The translations under genes were made by a program, and so were the position numbers. Shown one piece after another: positions 7,405-16,015 of a stretch of DNA of 40,318 bases (positions are counted from its first letter, which is position 1; every line of letters starts with the position of its first letter). The stretch is from Candidatus Merdivicinus excrementipullorum. Its GTDB lineage: Bacteria; Bacillota; Clostridia; Oscillospirales; Ruminococcaceae. Where the stretch lies: the NCBI GenBank assembly GCA_018716725.1, contig DVJP01000049.1, positions 1-40,318 of the forward strand, read 5' to 3'. The notes below the pieces were generated by a model. The model worked only from the letters and a program-made list of their open reading frames with translations, did no database searches and had not been told where the DNA came from.

Positions 7405-9186
7405 TCATTCCCCTTTCGGTTTTAAAACGGCAAGGCCGTCATACAGGTCCCGGAGCATCCCCAGGCGGCGCATCTCATGGTTCCCGGCCTCCAGGAAACG
7501 GTATTTCGGCGGGAAAACGCTGTCGTCCAGTTCGGGCCGGACCGGGACAATATGGAGGCTCAGGAGCAGCGACTCATCCAGCGAAAAGCCAATCTGGAAC
7601 ATGGTATCCACGCCAATGGTGAACTGCTCCTCCAGCGCCTTTGCAATGTAGACTTTCTGCTCAAAAGCAGGGTCGTCGGTCAGGTTGAAAACGATCTCCG
7701 TGATCTTGTTGCCGGTACAGGGATAGGGAAGATAGCAGGGCTGCCCTTCCCGCACAACATCGTCCTTGCGGATGACATAAGCCTTCTCGCCGTCGTTCAG
7801 GACGAAGCCCAGGGAAAAGGGACTGGTCTGGATGACCTCGATAATGTGATTGGCGGCCAGAGTCAGCCCGTAGGAAACCGCCATGGCCCGTTCGGCCTGG
7901 TCGAACTGCTGATCGAAGCAGGGGTCGAAGCCCTCCTGCCAGCCCAGCTCCTCCTTGACCTGCGCTTCTACCAGGGGGAAGTTGGAAAAGCCGCCGCAAA
8001 GGATCACGCGGAACAGTCCCTCCCCCGATTTCTCCTGCCGGGCCGCGTCGGCGGCCTGCCAGCGGATGCCGTTTGCAGGATCGTTGAGGAATGCCCGGAC
8101 CGCGGCAAGCTCCCTGCCCACCACCGGCGCAATGCGGCGGTTATAGGCTTTCATCAGGAGCCCGTAGCTGATGTCCAGGGCGTCGTCCTCCGGTTCTTCG
8201 CCGTCCAGGCCGTAGAAGTCGATGGAAAAAGCGGTTTCCCCGATCTCCTCCATGCCGCCCAGGGCATAGATTTCGCGCAGGGCGCGGAGGTTTTCGCTGA
8301 TGCTGGTGCACTCCCGGCCCTGTTCTTTGGCCAGGGATTCCAAATTCTCCCCGCTGTCCCCAAGCAGAGCCGTTTCGACTGCCCGGACATAGCTTTGGAA
8401 CTTCGGGCCGCGGACGATCTCCTCCGCCCCCCGGCCAGTCAGTCCCTCCAGCGCCAGAAGGACCACCTCCTCCATATAAGCGATGCCGGAAGCGCCCAGG
8501 GACCGGTCCACATTTTCACCGACGCCGGTGCGGAACACCCCCCGGATCCGGCTGCGGGCACCGTTTTCATCCGCCTCGCAGACCGTAAGGTCCAAAGTGC
8601 CGCCGCCTGCGTCAAAAACGAAGCAGTGGCCATGGAAAGGACGGCCCGCCATCTGGCGGTATTTGTGGACAAAGTAAGCGCAGGCCGCGACCGGTTCGGA
8701 AACCAGCCGCACCCGCCCCACCTTGGGGATGCTCTTGCAGATTTCCAGGAGCTGGGTCCGGGCGTCGTAGGTGCTCTCCCTGCGGAGCCAGCTTTCCGGC
8801 ACCCCGATGGCAACTTCCTCCAGTTCGGGGATCTCGAAATTCCGGGTGACGGCGGAAAAGACATAATCGTAATAGCGCCGGCAGATCTCAGTTGGAGTGT
8901 CCGGCTCCGTGTAGCCCCGTTCCGCGAGGATCTCCTCCCTGGGTTCGGCCAGCAGCAGCTTCCACCCGGTCCAGCTCCGGCAATTGGGGGCGGCGGCTGC
9001 GGTTTTGGCGTTGAAGGCAAATTCATACACGCCGCTGCCCCTCCGCACCTTTTTGGACACAATGGACGGCAGGTAGGGGCTGCTCATCCCCTGAGCCACA
9101 AAGGGGCGGAGCTGCCCGTCGTCGCCCAGAGAAGACACCGAACAGTAGGTGGAGCCGCCGTCCACTCCGAAACCGAGATATTTCAT
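7405..9186 (-). CDS. Divergent Hsp70-family (DnaK-like) ATPase without a helical lid
   Basis: 593 residues with the actin/Hsp70 ATPase elements in order: phosphate-1 loop (VDGGSTYCSV, 8-17), connect-1 (VSEPVAACAYF, 162-172), phosphate-2 (FDAGGGTLDLTV, 191-202), adenosine loop (ILCGGFSNFPLV, 395-406) and a second helix (AVSYGLTLAAN). A beta-rich segment at about 450-550 could be a substrate-binding domain, but only about 40 residues follow, so the alpha-helical lid of DnaK is missing. The Thr and Gly residues of the nucleotide pocket are kept, so ATP hydrolysis is likely. It is not the housekeeping dnaK: there is no grpE or dnaJ here, and coiled-coil genes flank it on both sides. Probable role: conformational switch or client binding within the operon's system. 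Confidence 0.85.
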   Translation of the reverse strand: MKYLGFGVDGGSTYCSVSSLGDDGQLRPFVAQGMSSPYLPSIVSKKVRRGSGVYEFAFNAKTAAAAPNCRSWTGWKLLLAEPREEILAERGYTEPDTPTEICRRYYDYVFSAVTRNFEIPELEEVAIGVPESWLRRESTYDARTQLLEICKSIPKVGRVRLVSEPVAACAYFVHKYRQMAGRPFHGHCFVFDAGGGTLDLTVCEADENGARSRIRGVFRTGVGENVDRSLGASGIAYMEEVVLLALEGLTGRGAEEIVRGPKFQSYVRAVETALLGDSGENLESLAKEQGRECTSISENLRALREIYALGGMEEIGETAFSIDFYGLDGEEPEDDALDISYGLLMKAYNRRIAPVVGRELAAVRAFLNDPANGIRWQAADAARQEKSGEGLFRVILCGGFSNFPLVEAQVKEELGWQEGFDPCFDQQFDQAERAMAVSYGLTLAANHIIEVIQTSPFSLGFVLNDGEKAYVIRKDDVVREGQPCYLPYPCTGNKITEIVFNLTDDPAFEQKVYIAKALEEQFTIGVDTMFQIGFSLDESLLLSLHIVPVRPELDDSVFPPKYRFLEAGNHEMRRLGMLRDLYDGLAVLKPKGE

Positions 9187-9217
9187 TTCTGATCCACTCC
9201 TCTAAATCTTTTATGCG

Positions 9218-10528
9218 TCAGACTGCCGCTGTGAACTGCTCAAGATCCGGCGCTTTGCGGCAGTCGTGCTGCGCGTCCGGCTTGGCGCCGATCTCCTCGT
9301 GCAGGAGCTGCCCGATCTGCTCGGAGGCCTGCCGGGCACGGGCATAGTCATCCTCGGCGTCGTAAACGATGAAATCCACATTGGGCTTGCCGGAATCGTT
9401 TCCGCCGATGCGGAAGGCGACCCGGTTCCCGTTGCCGTCCCCATACACAAGGGACATATCCTCGCGCTCATCCCCGCCGCAGTAATCGGCTATTTCCCGC
9501 TGCCAGCTGCTTGCGGTCATGACATCGTTGATGGCAAGGGCCTGCTGCATGGCGGCCTCGGAACGGATGAGGGCCGTGGTCGCCTGCTCTGTGGCGACGC
9601 CGGCTTCCTCCCGCACAGCGGCCAGGGCGGCGGCGATTTCATCCAGGCCGGAGAATCCGATGGATTCATCCTCCTCCACACGGCTGAGGAGCTCCATCTG
9701 CTTCGCGAAACGGGTCTGCAATTCCGAAACGGCGCCGCGGGTCCAGAAATTGACGTCGCAGGGCCGGGTGACCCGTTCGCCGCCCAGTTCAAAGCTCACC
9801 TGGCGGCTGCCCAGTGTTTCCAGCTCCGCCTGCAAGGCGCTGGCCTCCCTGCGGAGGAACAGCAGCGCATCGGCAAACTGCTGGTTCTGGATGATCAGGC
9901 GGCCTTTCAGCGCATACGCCTCAGGGAGGCACACATTGGCGGTGCCCAGGGCGGCTTCGGCGTTCCCGGCGCGCAGCGAGGCCTCGCCGGCCTCCAGCTG
10001 CTGGCGCAGGGTGGAAAAACGCCCGCCCTCAAAGCGGCCGGGGCTTAAGCCCTCCATCTCCTTCAGCTGTCCCTGCAGTTCCTTTATGGCGCAGGCCGCG
10101 GCGTCGCGGGCGCTTTCCTTTTGGGCGGCAACCGCGCGGAACTGAGCCGCCGTTTCCTTGGAAAGGTTCTGAATCTGCGCGCTGACATCATGGATACGGG
10201 TGTTCATCTGTCCCATGGTCAGGCGGATCGACTCGAAATCCTGCCGGATCTGGGCCTGCTCAGCCTGCTGCCGGCGGCTCAGCTGGTCGATCTGCTGGTT
10301 GAACCGGCGGTTCAAGTCGGCTGTTTCGGCGCGGGCGGCGGCCGCTTCCTTTCGGCTGCGGGCGGCGGCTTCTTCCGCCTCCCGGCGCTTGCGTTCCATT
10401 TCACGGCTGCGCGCCTGCTCCCGCTGGAGGCTCTCTTTGGCGGCCTGCGCCTCCGCGCGGTTGGCGGCGCTTTCCCGCATCTTCCGCTGGTAGTCGTAAC
10501 GGTTGACTGTCATGGTGTATCCAGACAT
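9218..10528 (-). CDS. Coiled-coil protein between the AAA-trypsin and Hsp70 genes
   Basis: About 436 residues. The ATG at 10528 is preferred over a GTG at 10534 because it sits 9 nt after AGGAG. Residues 15-150 are a highly charged helical region (Arg/Glu/Ala heptads, then NRRFNQQIDQLSRRQQAEQ). A middle part at about 165-300 holds further helices. The C-terminal 130 residues form a compact domain with beta-strand character (VAFRIGGNDSGKPNVDFIVYD). That domain is an interesting part to identify by structure search. The gene sits 31 bp upstream of Hsp70 and about 130 bp behind the AAA-trypsin gene. No catalytic motif is seen. Confidence 0.75.
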   Translation of the reverse strand: MSGYTMTVNRYDYQRKMRESAANRAEAQAAKESLQREQARSREMERKRREAEEAAARSRKEAAAARAETADLNRRFNQQIDQLSRRQQAEQAQIRQDFESIRLTMGQMNTRIHDVSAQIQNLSKETAAQFRAVAAQKESARDAAACAIKELQGQLKEMEGLSPGRFEGGRFSTLRQQLEAGEASLRAGNAEAALGTANVCLPEAYALKGRLIIQNQQFADALLFLRREASALQAELETLGSRQVSFELGGERVTRPCDVNFWTRGAVSELQTRFAKQMELLSRVEEDESIGFSGLDEIAAALAAVREEAGVATEQATTALIRSEAAMQQALAINDVMTASSWQREIADYCGGDEREDMSLVYGDGNGNRVAFRIGGNDSGKPNVDFIVYDAEDDYARARQASEQIGQLLHEEIGAKPDAQHDCRKAPDLEQFTAAV

Positions 10529-10588
10529 TTTCACACTCTCCTTTTCAGGTCATATGGACTGATTCGGGATGTTCTCCCTTTCACCATG

Positions 10589-10618
10589 ATAGAAGCAGTA
10601 CGGCCGCGTTTCTGTCAA
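10589..10618 (-). promoter_or_regulatory. Possible internal promoter ahead of the coiled-coil/Hsp70 genes
   Basis: A perfect -35 TTGACA (10618-10613) is followed after 18 bp by a weak -10 TTCTAT (10594-10589), in one of the few gaps of the operon. The -10 is poor, so confidence is modest. Confidence 0.4.
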
Positions 10619-10642
10619 ACGGAAAAAAATTTTTTGAAAGAG

Positions 10643-10657
10643 AAGGGGGCGCCCCTT
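10643..10657 (-). terminator. Weak hairpin after the AAA-trypsin gene
   Basis: On the minus strand AAGGGG-CGC-CCCCTT forms a short GC stem shortly after the stop at 10663, followed by a T/C-rich stretch and an A6T7 run. It could attenuate transcription between the AAA-trypsin gene and the coiled-coil/Hsp70 genes. The T-tract does not directly abut the stem. Confidence 0.35.
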
Positions 10658-10662
10658 TCCGG

Positions 10663-13600
10663 TCAGCGCCCTTCCCCGCAGGTTTCCCGGGCAAGCGTCC
10701 AGAAATTGCGGATGTGGGCCATAAAATTCACCTCATCGCCGGTTTCGCCGAAAGCCCCCTGGAAAATGCCGCCGACCCGCCCGTCTTCCAGAAGGACCGG
10801 GCTGCCGGAGTTGCCATGCTTGCCTTCGATTTGGAGGCAGATGACCTCCCGGCCGGCCTTGGTGCGCTGGTCAAGGGCCGCGACCCTGCCGTTGTAGAGA
10901 TGGAGGGCCTGCAGGCCTTTGGGAAAGCCCGGCATCCGGACCGGCTCGCTCATCCGGCAGGCATACTCCCCTTCCGCAAGGACCAGGAAGGGGTAATCCT
11001 GGCCCCGTTCCAGGCGGATTACGGCAATATCCCGGCTCTCGTCCGCAAAGAGACAGGTGCAGGGGCACCATTCCGCAGCGCTGTTTCCGGAAACCAGCCG
11101 GACCTCGATTTTGCGCGCGCCGCGGACACAGTGGGCGCAGGTGACCACATCCCCTTCCGGGGAAGCCAGGAAGGCAGTGCCGGTGGCAGTGCCGCCGGAT
11201 GTGGAGATCCGGAGAAAGAGAACCGTTTCCTCCAGGGAAGCGCCGGCGGCAGTCCCGGAGGAAGACGCGGCGGCGATGCGGGCAAAGGCCTCCTGGGCGG
11301 CGCGCCGTCCGGCGGGGAGGCTGAAAGCGGGCATGCCCGCCGCTTCCAAAGCGTCCCGGTATTCCGGCGGGATGTCGTCGGGGGTGAGGGTCCAGCGGTT
11401 CGGGAGTGCGCCGGCGTCCTGCCCGGCGCTGACGGCCCGGCTCACCAGGACCGAATGGCGGGACTTGCAGCGTTTGATATAGTTCCGCACCTCCCGCGCG
11501 TTGCCGAAGCCCCGTTTTTTCTCTGCGATCCAGGCGGAAAAGATCTTTTCGCTCTGGCCCAAAAATTCCTCTGAAACCGCAAACCCGCGCTTTTGGGCCA
11601 TGCCTTCGGCAATCTGGCACAGCTCCGCGGCGGTGTAGTCCTCAAAGATGATCCGGCGGGTAAAGCGGGAAGCCAGTCCGTCGTTTACGGCCAAAAGCTC
11701 ATTGATTTGATCTTCATATCCGGCAAAGATAACGATGACGCTGCCCCGGTTGTCCTCCATAAACTGCATGATGTTTTCCAGCGCCTGTATCCCCATGGAA
11801 GAATCCCGCAGCCGGTACGCTTCATCCACGAACAGGATCCCGCCCATGGCCCTGTTCATGGCGTCCTTAAGCCTTTTCAGCGGGTCGGCGCCGCTGAGCA
11901 GCTCCCCTGCTTTTACTTCGGAGATGACGCCGTTGCGGATGACCCCGAGCCGGAGCAGGATCCGGCCCATTTTCCTGGCGACCTCCGTCTTGCCGGTGCC
12001 GGGATTGCCCAGGAACAGGTAATTGTTCCAGTCGTCCTTTTCCTCGGCGTCCTCCGGTACCCCGAATTTCAGATCCGATGCCAGCGCTTCGATCTCCTGC
12101 CGGATATTGGGCAGTCCTACCAGCCCGTCCAGTTCCTGCCACGGGTCGCTGCGCAGCTCCCGCTTCTCCCAGTACGGGCGGAGATCCTCCGGCAGGGCGT
12201 CCGGCTCCAGGCAATCCCGCTGCCGCCGCGCTGTCAGCCAGGCTGCCCGCAGGGGGTTGAAAAATTCATTTTCCACTGTGCGGATGTTGGACCATTCCTT
12301 CGCCTGGCTCCGGCGGGTATTGTACCAGCTTTTGAAGAAGGCGGGCAGCCCCTCCTCCAATTCGGAGGAGAATCGGATGTCCTTGGCCTTTTTGCGGAAA
12401 ATGGCGTAAAGCTGGTCGCTGGTGTATTCCTCCATTCGGATGTGGTGGGGAAAGCGCGCCTCCAGGCCTTCGTGCTTGCGGATGAACGCCATGGTGGGTT
12501 CCTCGTAGCCCACCAGGACAAAGGCCACCCGTCCCCGGCGCTCCCAGGAGAGCTTGAGCAGGGCGTCCACGATATCCTTGTTGTAGCTGTCTGGCCCATG
12601 GTCGTCCCCGCTGTCCAGCTGGTAAAATTCGTCAAAAACCAGAACGCCCTGTTCTGCCTCGTCCACCTTTTCCAGCAGCTTTGCAGAGGACTGGCCCACA
12701 TACTGGGCCTTCACGTCGTCCTTGGTGACCACCACGACGTGTCCCTTTTTCAGCAGCCCATAACTTGCCAGCCACTGCCCGTAGCACCGAGCGAGGGTGG
12801 TTTTGCCGACCCCGGTGGGGCCGGTGATGATCAGGCTCAGGTTGATCGGCTCCCCGGTGAATTCCACAGCGCTCTCCTTGCTGAAGCGTTCCAGCGTCAA
12901 AGGGTCCTTGGGGGCAGGCTTCCGGCGCTGCGCCTCAGCGATCGGGATAATAACACGGTTGAAATATTCTTCCAGTTCACGGTATCCGTTGGCGTCCCGC
13001 ATCTGGCTGACCAGTTTTTTCTGTTCCATTTTTTCTACCTCCATAGCGGTTCGGAGAGCCTCTTCAAATCTTCTTTTAGTATTGTTGTCCATTTCCTGCT
13101 GCAATTTTTTGCACAGGGTGTAAAGGGGCGCCTGGTCGTCGTAAAGATAACCGTCCAAAAGCGCGTAGAATTTTTCACGGAATTTCCGGCGTTCTTCCTC
13201 GCCGGGGCGGTCGCACAAAAAGCGGATCAGCATCCGGGCATATTCCGGACGTTCTGCCGCCGTGATATGCAGCCCGTTGAAGAGCACGGCGCGGTCCAAG
13301 AGCCAGCCCGCCTCGTCTACGCCGATACCATAACCCCGGATAAGCCGGGGACCCATGGTTTCCTGCAACCCCAGCAGCGCCGTTGTTTCATTCCTGTCCA
13401 GGTAATCCTTCACATCGGTCTGAAACAGGTATCGGCAGACGGTCTGATAGAAGGAATCCGGCCGCATATAATCCGCCACGAGCCGGGAACCCTGCGGCAT
13501 CGTAAAGATGACGATACTGCTGCCGCGCCGGTACCCATCCCCCGAAATGAACTTGCGCAGCACCTCGCGGATGCGGGGAGCGCTGAAGTAATCGAAGGAT

Positions 13601-14085
13601 TCCTCCGGAAAAACAAAGGCGGTACGGACCTTTTCCGACTGAAGGCAGGTCAGGATCAAGTTCTGGAAAACCTGCTCGAATTTTTCCGGCGAATTTACAA
13701 AGGGCTGTTTCATGCGGACCGGACCGATATCCGAATCCCGCCCCGCATAATCGCCGTTCATTGCGGCAATGCGGTCCCTTCCCAGTTTCTCCTGGCTGTT
13801 CCGCGAACCGGACGGGGTATGCTTTTTGAGGAATCCTTCCCTGCCGCCCTGGAATTTCTCAAAATCCCCGGCATAACGGAAGGCATATTCGGAAAAACGG
13901 TCGTAGGTTTCAAAATGGAGATAGCCGTCCTTTACGGCAAATACGATGCGCTCATATCCCTGTGCCCGCAGGGTGCGGTAGAGAAAAACGTCCTGCTCCA
14001 CAAGCTCCAAAGACGGAAGCAGAAACCGGTCCCTGGGACAGACATAGTAGTAATAAGGGCTTTGGCCAGCGTCAAAATTCAGCAT
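10663..14085 (-). CDS. Tandem AAA+ ATPase (CbxX/SpoVK type) fused to a trypsin-like serine protease
   Basis: 1140 residues. Residues 1-400 form an alpha/beta region with no family I recognise. AAA+ module 1 has Walker A GPTGVGKTT (422-430), Walker B VLVFDEF (481-487) and a likely arginine finger in GLEARF (near 544). Module 2 has Walker A GNPGTGKT (693-700), Walker B ILFVDEA (750-756) and GLASRF (near 807), closely resembling CbxX/CfqX and SpoVK ATPases. Residues about 950-1130 form a chymotrypsin-fold protease with a complete triad: H985 in TCAHC, D1019 in RDIAV, S1094 in GNSGSPV. No signal peptide is present, so it should be cytoplasmic. ATP-driven remodelling linked in one chain to proteolysis suggests a regulated degradation machine, or a protease released on activation. 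The start follows AGGAGAGG, and the gene has its own promoter at 14241-14269. Confidence 0.9.
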   Translation of the reverse strand: MLNFDAGQSPYYYYVCPRDRFLLPSLELVEQDVFLYRTLRAQGYERIVFAVKDGYLHFETYDRFSEYAFRYAGDFEKFQGGREGFLKKHTPSGSRNSQEKLGRDRIAAMNGDYAGRDSDIGPVRMKQPFVNSPEKFEQVFQNLILTCLQSEKVRTAFVFPEESFDYFSAPRIREVLRKFISGDGYRRGSSIVIFTMPQGSRLVADYMRPDSFYQTVCRYLFQTDVKDYLDRNETTALLGLQETMGPRLIRGYGIGVDEAGWLLDRAVLFNGLHITAAERPEYARMLIRFLCDRPGEEERRKFREKFYALLDGYLYDDQAPLYTLCKKLQQEMDNNTKRRFEEALRTAMEVEKMEQKKLVSQMRDANGYRELEEYFNRVIIPIAEAQRRKPAPKDPLTLERFSKESAVEFTGEPINLSLIITGPTGVGKTTLARCYGQWLASYGLLKKGHVVVVTKDDVKAQYVGQSSAKLLEKVDEAEQGVLVFDEFYQLDSGDDHGPDSYNKDIVDALLKLSWERRGRVAFVLVGYEEPTMAFIRKHEGLEARFPHHIRMEEYTSDQLYAIFRKKAKDIRFSSELEEGLPAFFKSWYNTRRSQAKEWSNIRTVENEFFNPLRAAWLTARRQRDCLEPDALPEDLRPYWEKRELRSDPWQELDGLVGLPNIRQEIEALASDLKFGVPEDAEEKDDWNNYLFLGNPGTGKTEVARKMGRILLRLGVIRNGVISEVKAGELLSGADPLKRLKDAMNRAMGGILFVDEAYRLRDSSMGIQALENIMQFMEDNRGSVIVIFAGYEDQINELLAVNDGLASRFTRRIIFEDYTAAELCQIAEGMAQKRGFAVSEEFLGQSEKIFSAWIAEKKRGFGNAREVRNYIKRCKSRHSVLVSRAVSAGQDAGALPNRWTLTPDDIPPEYRDALEAAGMPAFSLPAGRRAAQEAFARIAAASSSGTAAGASLEETVLFLRISTSGGTATGTAFLASPEGDVVTCAHCVRGARKIEVRLVSGNSAAEWCPCTCLFADESRDIAVIRLERGQDYPFLVLAEGEYACRMSEPVRMPGFPKGLQALHLYNGRVAALDQRTKAGREVICLQIEGKHGNSGSPVLLEDGRVGGIFQGAFGETGDEVNFMAHIRNFWTLARETCGEGR

Positions 14086-14240
14086 ATGATCCTCTCCTTA
14101 TCATGATCGACCTCTCTGATCACCCTGATAAAAGTCCCGGCAGCCCAGTTTCTGTCACCCGGCGGGCAAAAAAATTCCGTCCGAATTTTCAGGCAGCCTG
14201 CAAGCCCACTCTCCTATATGGAAGAACGGTAATTAATTTC

Positions 14241-14269
14241 ATTATAACAATCGTTTCAATATTTTTCAA
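14241..14269 (-). promoter_or_regulatory. Consensus sigma-A promoter for the AAA-trypsin/Hsp70 half of the operon
   Basis: Minus strand TTGAAA (14269-14264), 17-bp spacer, TATAAT (14246-14241). It lies directly after the end of the first LRR gene and gives a leader of about 150 nt before the ATG at 14085. Of the promoters I see inside the 20.8-kb run this is the best match to consensus, and the surrounding 200 bp are clearly more AT-rich than the genes. Confidence 0.75.
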
Positions 14270-14294
14270 CGTATCAAGGGAAAGATATCCGGTT

Positions 14295-15092
14295 TTACGG
14301 GCGGAACCGCACCTTGCCCATATCAATGCCCGCGGCCCGGATCTCCGCTTCCCGCCCCCTCCAGTAACGCGAAAAGACGACGGTCCGGAGGTTTTCACAG
14401 TAGCAAAAGCACTGCTGTCCCAGTTTTTGCAGGCTGTCCGGCAGCGATATCTCGGTAAGGGATTTACAGTACCAGAAAGCGCAGTCACCGATCCGTTCCA
14501 GGCCCTCGGGCAGGTCGACGGATCGGAGCAGAGGATTCTTCCAGAAGGCGTATCTTTCGATGGTTTTCAGAGTAGAAGGCAGTTTAACAGCCTCCAGTTT
14601 CGGATTTTCACCCAAGCTGTACGCTTCCAGGGCAGTGATCCCTTCCGCAATAATAACGCGGCGGATACTGCTTTGGTTGTACAGAGCGAAAGGCCCCAGC
14701 CGTGTGGCCGGACGTCCGCCCAGCTTGGAAGGGACGGTAACCACTTCGGGATACCAGGCTGCTTCCCTGCCCAGAATCGCGCCGTTTTTCAGCCGCCAGC
14801 GGTCTTCGTCCGAAGACTGAGCGGGCGAAGAAGGGCGTGGCGCGGGGGAAGGGATGCTTTTCTGCGCCGCAGGACGGCTTTGCGGTCTGTTCCTTTCCTG
14901 CCGCAGACTGTTCAGCTCCGCCCTGAGGGAGGCAAGCTCTGCTTGGAGCCGGTCCCATTCGGCTTTGGGGCGGACCACCATTTCGGAAGGGTCAAAAACC
15001 GTGCTGGTCCTTGCGATCCGCGCCAGCGAAGGGGCGCGGAACGGGTTCCGGCTGCAGTCGTACCCGCAAACGGGGCATTTCATATCTGCCAT
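14295..15092 (-). CDS. CPVCGYD-knuckle / coiled-coil / LRR_5 protein (paralogue 1)
   Basis: 265 residues. The N-terminus has the single zinc knuckle CPVCGYDCSR, then a basic stretch with PSLARI, a short coiled coil (about 45-70), a Ser/Pro/Gln-rich linker and, from about 120, four or five BspA-type leucine-rich units (xxLPxxLxxIgxxAFxxCxxL). It ends in GKVRFRP. The start at 15092 is 8 nt after GAGGAGG. LRR_5 repeats are protein-binding scaffolds, so an adaptor or sensor role is likely. It is the last of a tandem series of related genes and the one nearest the AAA-trypsin gene. Confidence 0.8.
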   Translation of the reverse strand: MADMKCPVCGYDCSRNPFRAPSLARIARTSTVFDPSEMVVRPKAEWDRLQAELASLRAELNSLRQERNRPQSRPAAQKSIPSPAPRPSSPAQSSDEDRWRLKNGAILGREAAWYPEVVTVPSKLGGRPATRLGPFALYNQSSIRRVIIAEGITALEAYSLGENPKLEAVKLPSTLKTIERYAFWKNPLLRSVDLPEGLERIGDCAFWYCKSLTEISLPDSLQKLGQQCFCYCENLRTVVFSRYWRGREAEIRAAGIDMGKVRFRP

Positions 15093-15121
15093 ATGTCATT
15101 CCTCCTCATTGATCCGTCAAA

Positions 15122-15985
15122 TCAAACTCCGCGGTATTCCACCCGGCAGCCTTCCGGCAGCCGGGGCAGCGGTTTTCCACGCATTTTGCCGGGGAGGCTC
15201 AGGCGGGCGAGGTTTTCGCAGCCCGCAAACGCCGCCGGGTCTATCCGTTCCACACCGGCAGGGACCCGCAGTTCCCGCAGGGCGGTACAGCCGGCAAAGG
15301 CTCCACGCTCGATCCGCCGGAGCCGGGACGGGAGCTGGACCTGCCGGAGCGATGTACATCCGGCGAAGGTTTCCGTCTCGACGACGGTCACTCTTTTGGG
15401 CAGCGCGATCTGCTCCAGGGAAACGCAGCCGGCAAAGGCCCGTTTCCCGATTTTGCGCAGATTCCTGCGGAATTGGACCAGTGACAGTTTGCCGCAGCCC
15501 GAAAAAGCCCCCTGCCCGATCTCTTCCATGCCTTCCGGCAGTTCCACCCGGCCCACAGAAGCGTCGGCAAGGGCAAAATCCGCCAGGCGCGTCACTGGCT
15601 GGCCGTCCACTTCCGCCGGGACCACCACTGCCATGCCTTCCGGCAGCCCCACATCTCCCTGCAAACAGACGCCTTCGCCAACCGTCCAAAAAACCTGCAT
15701 ATCCGGCTGCCGCTGAACGCCCCTGGCCAACAGCTGTTCCAGTTCATCCACACGGGCCTGGAGCCGGCGGATGATTTCCTCTTTCTCCCGGAGCGTCCGG
15801 CTAAGGCCCTGCAGCTTGGCGAGGCGTCCCGCCAACGCGCTCATATCCCCGCGGCTCAGGACAAACTTCTCCTCATGCCCGGTAAGGAGCCTGCTCTCCG
15901 GCCCCAGTCTGGCCAAGGCAGGGTATCCCTTGATGTCCCGGCTGCGGTCATATCCGCAGACAGGGCAGATTTCCATTTTTCCCAC
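15122..15985 (-). CDS. CPVCGYD-knuckle / coiled-coil / LRR_5 protein (paralogue 2)
   Basis: About 287 residues. I prefer the GTG at 15985, 7 nt after GGGAGG, because an ATG at 16000 overlaps that ribosome site. Layout: knuckle CPVCGYDRSRD, conserved motif YPALARLGPES, a coiled coil at about 50-85, a degenerate beta-strand module, then about five LRR_5 repeats with the typical xAFxGC turns. It ends in CRVEYRGV. The N-terminal 25 residues are closely related to paralogues 3 and 4 while the repeats differ, which suggests a constant tag with a variable recognition surface. Confidence 0.8.
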   Translation of the reverse strand: MGKMEICPVCGYDRSRDIKGYPALARLGPESRLLTGHEEKFVLSRGDMSALAGRLAKLQGLSRTLREKEEIIRRLQARVDELEQLLARGVQRQPDMQVFWTVGEGVCLQGDVGLPEGMAVVVPAEVDGQPVTRLADFALADASVGRVELPEGMEEIGQGAFSGCGKLSLVQFRRNLRKIGKRAFAGCVSLEQIALPKRVTVVETETFAGCTSLRQVQLPSRLRRIERGAFAGCTALRELRVPAGVERIDPAAFAGCENLARLSLPGKMRGKPLPRLPEGCRVEYRGV

Positions 15986-16015
15986 GATACTTCCTCCCAT
16001 CTGTCCCGCGGATCA

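Noticed and set aside
7477-9192. 571-codon plus-strand frame opposite Hsp70, and an 837-codon frame opposite the AAA-trypsin gene
   Set aside because: Antisense frames kept open by high GC content. No ribosome site or recognisable domain, while the minus strand has full family motifs.
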